From an uncultured Cyclobacteriaceae bacterium (lineage in GTDB: Bacteria; Bacteroidota; Bacteroidia; Cytophagales; Cyclobacteriaceae), in assembly GCA_943788235.1 (NCBI GenBank), contig CALSPM010000002.1:745004-809003 (forward strand): a stretch of DNA of 64,000 nucleotides, read 5' to 3'. A program made the translations under genes and the position numbers. Positions within the stretch are counted from its first letter, which is position 1. Every line of letters starts with the position of its first letter. Below, in pieces: positions 59,106 to 64,000 of this stretch. The notes under the pieces are model-generated. The model was given only the letters and a program-made list of their open reading frames with translations. It did no database searches and had not been told where the DNA came from.

Positions 59106-60471
59106 GTTGAATAAAACGGCTATCATCAATGTCGTTGGTCTGTCTAAAAGAATCATTGGACCTAAAACTCCATTTTTAAACCAATGGATCCAGAATAAAA
59201 ACCTTTCTTATATCGATCCCGTACTGCCCGCAGTGACCTGTTCGGCTCAAACTACCTACCTCACGGGTAAATGGCCCAGTGAACATGGCATTGTGGCTAA
59301 CGGATGGTTTTTTAAAGAGCAGCAAGAAATCAAACTCTGGGCGCAATCCAATAAACTGGTTCAATCCCCAAGTATTTGGGAAAATGCAAAAGAAAGGGAT
59401 CCAAACTTTACCTGTGCTAATATGTTTTGGTGGTACAATATGTACTCAAAGGTGGACTATTCTGTGACTCCCAGACCCCAATACCGTACCAATGGATTGA
59501 AGGTGCCTGATTGTTATGCCTATCCACCTAATTTACGTCAGAAACTGCAACAAGAACTGGGGACTTTTCCCCTTTTTGATTTTTGGGGTCCAAAAACTAC
59601 CATAAAGTCTAGCGAATGGATCGCCAAAGCCTCTTTAAAAGTTCATGACTGGCATAATCCTGATTTAATTCTTATCTACCTGCCCCATCTTGATTATGTC
59701 CTCCAAAAATTTGGACATGATCCCAAGTATCTTGACCAAGATTTGGCCGAAATAGATAGGGTCTGTTCACAACTTATTACGGCCTTTGAAGACAAAGGGG
59801 TACACGTAAATATACTTTCAGAATACGGTATTACAGATGTACATCAACCCATACATATCAATCGCTTGCTCAGGTCAATGGAGCTCATAGACGTTCGAGA
59901 GGAAAATGGACTTGAGATACTCGATGCAGGTGCATCAAAGGCTTTTGCTATGGCTGACCATCAAATCGCCCATGTTTATATAAATGATAAAAGTAAAACG
60001 AAGAAAATTGAAAATAACTTAAGAGCTCATCCTGATATAGAACTCGTATTAAATGCTGATGAGCAACCAACATATCACATCAACCATGATCGTAGTGGTG
60101 ATCTGGTCATCGTGGCCAAAGAAAAATGTTGGTTTACCTATTATTATTGGGCCGACGACGAAAAAGCTCCTGATTTTGCTCGAACTGTGGCCATTCACAA
60201 CAAACCTGGATATGATCCCGTAGAAATGTTTTTTGACCCTAAAAAAATGTTAATCATACCTAGAATCCTCTTAAAACTACTTGGAAAAAAATTAGGATTC
60301 AGAACGATGATGGATTTCATTCCCTTAGATGCAAGCCTAGTTAAAGGATCTCACGGGCGGATTCAATTAAAAGATGAAGACAAAGCCGTATACGTTGGTC
60401 ATAAAGGCGTTGAAAGCCACTTAAGTCCAACCGCCATTCATGACGTTATTTTAAGTCAGATATTTGACTGA
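59098..60471 (+). CDS. eboF: EboF, alkaline phosphatase/nucleotide pyrophosphatase family
   Basis: The 457-residue protein has an alkaline-phosphatase superfamily core: PAVTCSAQTTYLTGKWPSEH (nucleophile Thr, metal site), IVANGWFFKEQQEIKLW, YLPHLDYVLQKFGHDPKY (Asp, His), ILSEYGITDVHQPIHINRLL and GSHGRIQLK. It would hydrolyse a phosphodiester or pyrophosphate of the pathway intermediate. It ends the ebo cluster and overlaps eboE by eight bases. A weak hairpin with T-run at 60481-60508 may end the transcript. Confidence 0.92.
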   Translation: MPKLNKTAIINVVGLSKRIIGPKTPFLNQWIQNKNLSYIDPVLPAVTCSAQTTYLTGKWPSEHGIVANGWFFKEQQEIKLWAQSNKLVQSPSIWENAKERDPNFTCANMFWWYNMYSKVDYSVTPRPQYRTNGLKVPDCYAYPPNLRQKLQQELGTFPLFDFWGPKTTIKSSEWIAKASLKVHDWHNPDLILIYLPHLDYVLQKFGHDPKYLDQDLAEIDRVCSQLITAFEDKGVHVNILSEYGITDVHQPIHINRLLRSMELIDVREENGLEILDAGASKAFAMADHQIAHVYINDKSKTKKIENNLRAHPDIELVLNADEQPTYHINHDRSGDLVIVAKEKCWFTYYYWADDEKAPDFARTVAIHNKPGYDPVEMFFDPKKMLIIPRILLKLLGKKLGFRTMMDFIPLDASLVKGSHGRIQLKDEDKAVYVGHKGVESHLSPTAIHDVILSQIFD

Positions 60472-60492
60472 GATATTTTTAAAGACCTATTT

Positions 60493-63400
60493 TCAAGGTG
60501 CTTTTTTTATTTCAATGGCCTTGAATCCTTGAGCCATAAAGGCATCATTTAAACGATTCAAATCTTCTGATAAGAGGGTATCTAATTGAGTCAGTAATTG
60601 CTTCAGTGCTCCTTTCAGTTCATCAAATACCACATAAGCCGCATCTGTGGGTCTTGCCTGCCCATTTTCCACACTTCTTCTCAAGGAAGCCAATCGGTTA
60701 TTCAATTTAATGGGGAAGTTAAGGGGATCTTGATTGCTTTGATTTTTTACCTGATACAAAGACTCTTCAATGCTTTGTGTTTTTTGAATAATCTCTTGGA
60801 CTGAGTTATTTATGGCACTGAGCTCCTGATGCTTCATCAAAGCCTCCAATTGATTACGAAGAGATCTAATTTGAATCACGGCCTCATTTGCCAAACTCGT
60901 TTGATTTCTAATTTGCATAGCTAGATCAAATTGAAGTTGAAGGTCTGAAGGCGTAATTTCCTCCAAATTGGGATCTATTTTTATTTCAAAAGTTTCTGTT
61001 TTTTGTATTGCCCCAATTCGAATTTTTACCTGATAATTCCCTAAAGGTGCCAAAGGTCCTCTTTGAGGTCGGGCACTCCAAATAATCATCCCATCAAAAG
61101 AGGTAGCCCCAGGATAACGCAAATCCCAAGTAAATGTATTGAGTCCTTTTGCAGTCGTTGGTACAGTGCTCCCTCCTCTCATCCATCTTGAAATATTTGG
61201 ATCTGGAACATACTCGGGAGTAAATCCCGAAAAGGAATGTATCAGCTCTCCATTGGGATCCAAAAGATCGATATAAACAGTATCCACTTGTTCTTTCAAA
61301 TAATATTGAATTTTAGCTGGATAAATTCCTCTAATAGGATCACTAGGTGGGTACAAAAGAATATCATCTGACGGATTCACGGCTTCCGCACTTCGAAAAG
61401 GAATGATATCGTCCAAAATCCAAAAACCTCTTCCATGTGATCCTAAAACCACATCGTTATCCCTTAATACCAAATCACGTATGGGTGTATCGGGAAGATT
61501 GAGTTGTAAAGATTGCCACATTTCCCCATCATTAAAAGATACATAGACCCCATGTTCTGTCGCCAAATACAATAACCCTTCTTGTACTAAATCCTCTCTA
61601 ATCGCTCTGGCAAAATGACCAGATTCAATACCAATCGTTATTTTCTCCCATGTCTTACCAAAGTCATTAGTTTTAAACACATAGGGTTCCCTATCGTCTG
61701 TCTGATAACGATTGGCAGCCAAATATAAAGTTCCTGGTTTAAACTTGCTCTCCTCAATGATACTTATTCTAGAAAATTTCGGTAATTCGTTAGGAGTAAT
61801 ATCCACCCATTTCTTACCTCCATTCCTTGTGATGTGGACTTTCCCATCATCAGAACCGGCCCATATCGTATTGACGTCGTGATTAGAGGGTGCTAAGGCA
61901 AATACGGTCGCATATATTTCAGGACCATTCATATCTTTGGTAATGACACCACCCGTCACACCAAGCGTAGCTGGATCCGCATAGGTCAAATCTGGACTGA
62001 TTTTCTCCCATGTTTGACCATCGTTGATTGTTTTCCAAACATGTTGCGAGCAGGTATACATGACCTGATCATCCAATGGGGAAAACATGATAGGAAAAGT
62101 CCATTGCCAACGTTCAGGTAAGGCACTCGAAGGCTCTCCTGAAAAAAAACGTGGATAAACCTGTATGTCTCTTTTTTGACCTGTTTTTCTGTTATATCTA
62201 GTCAGTAATGCCCCTTGACTACCCGCATAAAAAACATCTGGATTAGTTGGGCTCTGTGTAATCCATCCACTTTCACCCCCACCTACAGGATAATACCAGC
62301 CATCGTTAGGCCCTCTGGCTTGCATGTGGCCCCATCCATCAGAAGGCATGGCTAAAGTACTGTTATCTTGTTGAGCTCCAGCAACATGATAAGGAACATC
62401 ACTCGTAGTCATTACGTGGTAGAATTGACTGGTCGGATAATCTTCTTTCGTCCATGACTTACCTCCATTAACTGAAACAGTCCCTCCTCCGTCATTAGAA
62501 CTAATCATGCGAAGTGGGTTATTAGGATCAATCCATAGATCATGATTATCGCCATGGGGAACTTTAATTTCCTCGTCAAAGGTGATACCTCCATCTGTTG
62601 ATTTCCAAAATTGGACATTGAGACCATACACCGTCTCTCGATCTAATGGATCGGCGTAGATTCTTGAATAATAAAAAGCCCTTTGTCTTAATTTTCTCTC
62701 ACTATTTACGCATTTCCAGGTCCATCCTCCATCATCAGATCTGAAAATACCCCCTTCGTTTGCTTCAACAACTGCCCATATACGATTGGGATCAGCTGGA
62801 GAAACGGTCACCCCAATTTTACCTATTGGGCCTTCAGGCATACCTGGATTTTTGGTAAGCTCTATCCAAGTATCTCCACCATCAAGTGATTTAAAAAGTT
62901 TACTATCCGGACCTCCTCCCCACATTTTCCATGTTTTACGGTATACTTGCCAAGTTGAAGCATAAAGTATTTTAGGATTAGTACGATCAATAATCAAATC
63001 TGCTGCACCCGCACGATCACTCACATAAAGTATTTTCTGCCAATGATTACCCCCATCAACCGAACGAAAAACACCTCTTTGCTCATTCTCACCATAGGGG
63101 TGACCCAAGGCCGCTACATAAACGATATCCGGATTGGTAGGGTGCACCCTAATTCTTGATATGGCCTGCGTTTCTTTAAGTCCAAGATCTCTCCAATTTT
63201 TGCCCCCGTCAGTGGATTTATAAACACCCTCTCCTTGCGTAATACTCCCTCTTAACTGCGTTTCACCTCCTCCAATATAAACGATATCAGGATTTGTTTC
63301 CGCCACAGCAACTGCTCCAATACTTGATGACTTGATCTGACCATCTGTCACGGGAAACCAATCATTACCCCCATCGATCGTTTTCCATAGTCCTCCACCG

Positions 63401-63615
63401 GTTGCTCCAAAATAATATTCATTGATTCGACCCGGACTTCCTGTTGAACTGAGTGATCTTCCCCCTCTATTTGGGCCTATATTTCGCCATTTATAGCCTT
63501 CATAAAATGAGGGGTCAACGGGTTGATTGACCTTTTGAGCCATGGCATCAAACTGATTAAAAAAATGAGCTGATATCAATAGAACAAGGTAAATGAGAGG
63601 CCTGAGTAATTGCAT
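60493..63615 (-). CDS. VPS10/BNR Asp-box repeat secreted protein
   Basis: The 1040-residue secreted protein has a signal peptide (LIYLVLLISAHFFNQFDAMA) and repeated Asp-boxes (STDGGKNW, SVDGGNHW, SLDGGDTW, SDDGGWTW, STDGGITF), typical of the VPS10/sortilin-type ten-bladed propeller, then LGSHGRGFWILDDI (the usual closing segment), a beta-sandwich part and a C-terminal helical region rich in Gln and Leu. I start at ATG 63615; the upstream ATG at 63675 adds a second hydrophobic run. Often annotated as glycosyl hydrolase, but no glycosidase acids can be assigned. It converges with the ebo cluster. Confidence 0.9.
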   Translation of the reverse strand: MQLLRPLIYLVLLISAHFFNQFDAMAQKVNQPVDPSFYEGYKWRNIGPNRGGRSLSSTGSPGRINEYYFGATGGGLWKTIDGGNDWFPVTDGQIKSSSIGAVAVAETNPDIVYIGGGETQLRGSITQGEGVYKSTDGGKNWRDLGLKETQAISRIRVHPTNPDIVYVAALGHPYGENEQRGVFRSVDGGNHWQKILYVSDRAGAADLIIDRTNPKILYASTWQVYRKTWKMWGGGPDSKLFKSLDGGDTWIELTKNPGMPEGPIGKIGVTVSPADPNRIWAVVEANEGGIFRSDDGGWTWKCVNSERKLRQRAFYYSRIYADPLDRETVYGLNVQFWKSTDGGITFDEEIKVPHGDNHDLWIDPNNPLRMISSNDGGGTVSVNGGKSWTKEDYPTSQFYHVMTTSDVPYHVAGAQQDNSTLAMPSDGWGHMQARGPNDGWYYPVGGGESGWITQSPTNPDVFYAGSQGALLTRYNRKTGQKRDIQVYPRFFSGEPSSALPERWQWTFPIMFSPLDDQVMYTCSQHVWKTINDGQTWEKISPDLTYADPATLGVTGGVITKDMNGPEIYATVFALAPSNHDVNTIWAGSDDGKVHITRNGGKKWVDITPNELPKFSRISIIEESKFKPGTLYLAANRYQTDDREPYVFKTNDFGKTWEKITIGIESGHFARAIREDLVQEGLLYLATEHGVYVSFNDGEMWQSLQLNLPDTPIRDLVLRDNDVVLGSHGRGFWILDDIIPFRSAEAVNPSDDILLYPPSDPIRGIYPAKIQYYLKEQVDTVYIDLLDPNGELIHSFSGFTPEYVPDPNISRWMRGGSTVPTTAKGLNTFTWDLRYPGATSFDGMIIWSARPQRGPLAPLGNYQVKIRIGAIQKTETFEIKIDPNLEEITPSDLQLQFDLAMQIRNQTSLANEAVIQIRSLRNQLEALMKHQELSAINNSVQEIIQKTQSIEESLYQVKNQSNQDPLNFPIKLNNRLASLRRSVENGQARPTDAAYVVFDELKGALKQLLTQLDTLLSEDLNRLNDAFMAQGFKAIEIKKAP

Positions 63616-64000
63616 AGCTGTAACTTTAAAAAAATTAAATATGAAGAAGATAAACAAAAAAATAGAAGAAAACAATTTTATAGCATTCCCTATTTAACCT
63701 GTCTTTTTTATTTTATTTTAAAGGTGTAATAAGAGTCACTAATAATTAGTATTCTATTAGATGGGTGAAGTAATGTGTTTTATTTGGAGATGTTCTCAGA
63801 CAGTAAATTTCTAATAGTGAATATCCTCACTTATCTCATTAAATAAGGGTGTTTTTGCGTTAATTTCAGGTAAGGTGATGAGCTCAATGAAAATGGATTA
63901 TTATTTTGCACATTGCAAAAGCACTTTTTGTTCAAAAGAAAGTACCCATCCATCAAAATTCTACTCTAGAAAAGACGACTTAGTGGATATTAAGTCCCTT
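63616..64000. other. gene-free window end
   Basis: The last 385 bases are AT-rich. I see no RNA gene, no match to other repeats in the window, and no frame that I can assign. It should contain the promoter of the VPS10-type gene. Confidence 0.5.

Noticed and set aside
60481..60508. hairpin plus T-run after eboF as a firm terminator
   Set aside because: The stem is short with a bulge and overlaps the stop of the convergent gene; mentioned under eboF only.

Overview
The window looks like a chromosome segment from a free-living Bacteroidota bacterium, probably Cytophagales-like. It is AT-rich and carries a type IX secretion (T9SS) C-terminal sorting domain, a Bacteroidota-type putative porin, a TAnnTTTG promoter element ahead of tRNA-Asp, a DUF6526 protein, a Nif3/zinc-ribbon pair, PVC-type CxxCH and VPS10/BNR secreted proteins, and an ebo cluster. 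Species cannot be named from sequence alone.

Layout. 1-4.2 kb is accessory DNA: a GroES-like small gene, four small unknown genes, and an ECF sigma factor overlapping a four-helix membrane protein, set between two non-coding blocks (A and B). 4.2-25.5 kb is metabolic or secreted-protein DNA: dipeptide epimerase, Gfo/Idh oxidoreductase, PVC-type dehydrogenase/cytochrome, penicillin acylase-like enzyme, orphan PAAR-like DUF4280 protein, SDR-type protein, DUF6526, sugar MFS transporter, class II FBP aldolase, 3-hydroxybutyryl-CoA dehydrogenase, azurin, oligopeptidase B-like peptidase, a small lipoprotein, an ABC permease and an 'asparagine synthetase B'-named secreted protein. Six of these genes are split by small indels. 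25.6-28.9 kb holds miaE, a decayed tyrosine recombinase and an HTH regulator. 29-36.8 kb is one very large broken T9SS adhesin-like gene with Ig-like tandem repeats, two seven-blade LVIVD propellers and cadherin-like repeats. 37-38.4 kb is an IS3-family element, whose end also occurs alone at about 7.3 kb. 38.4-43.2 kb is a second accessory island with the same A and B blocks but different genes between them. 43.2-53.7 kb is mostly housekeeping DNA: porin, lpxK, nif3, zinc ribbon, PlsC-like acyltransferase, patatin remnant, accA, tRNA-Asp, VanZ, hydrolase, hydroxypyruvate isomerase-like protein and cyclophilin. 53.8-60.5 kb is a complete, intact eboA-F cluster. 60.5-63.6 kb is a VPS10/BNR-repeat secreted protein.

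Functional picture. The ebo genes form one co-directional unit with overlapping or near-overlapping starts. The family is known in cyanobacteria and algae-associated bacteria for moving a precursor metabolite across the cytoplasmic membrane, but its product here is unknown. The most unusual structure is the pair of islands at 1.2-4.2 kb and 39.5-43.2 kb: the same small gene, the same ~600 bp hairpin-rich non-coding block A and the same ~330 bp block B enclose entirely different cargo genes. That is the best candidate for an undescribed modular or mobile arrangement. The frequent single-base frame breaks, set against intact housekeeping and ebo genes, mean either active gene decay or local sequence error; only reads can separate the two.
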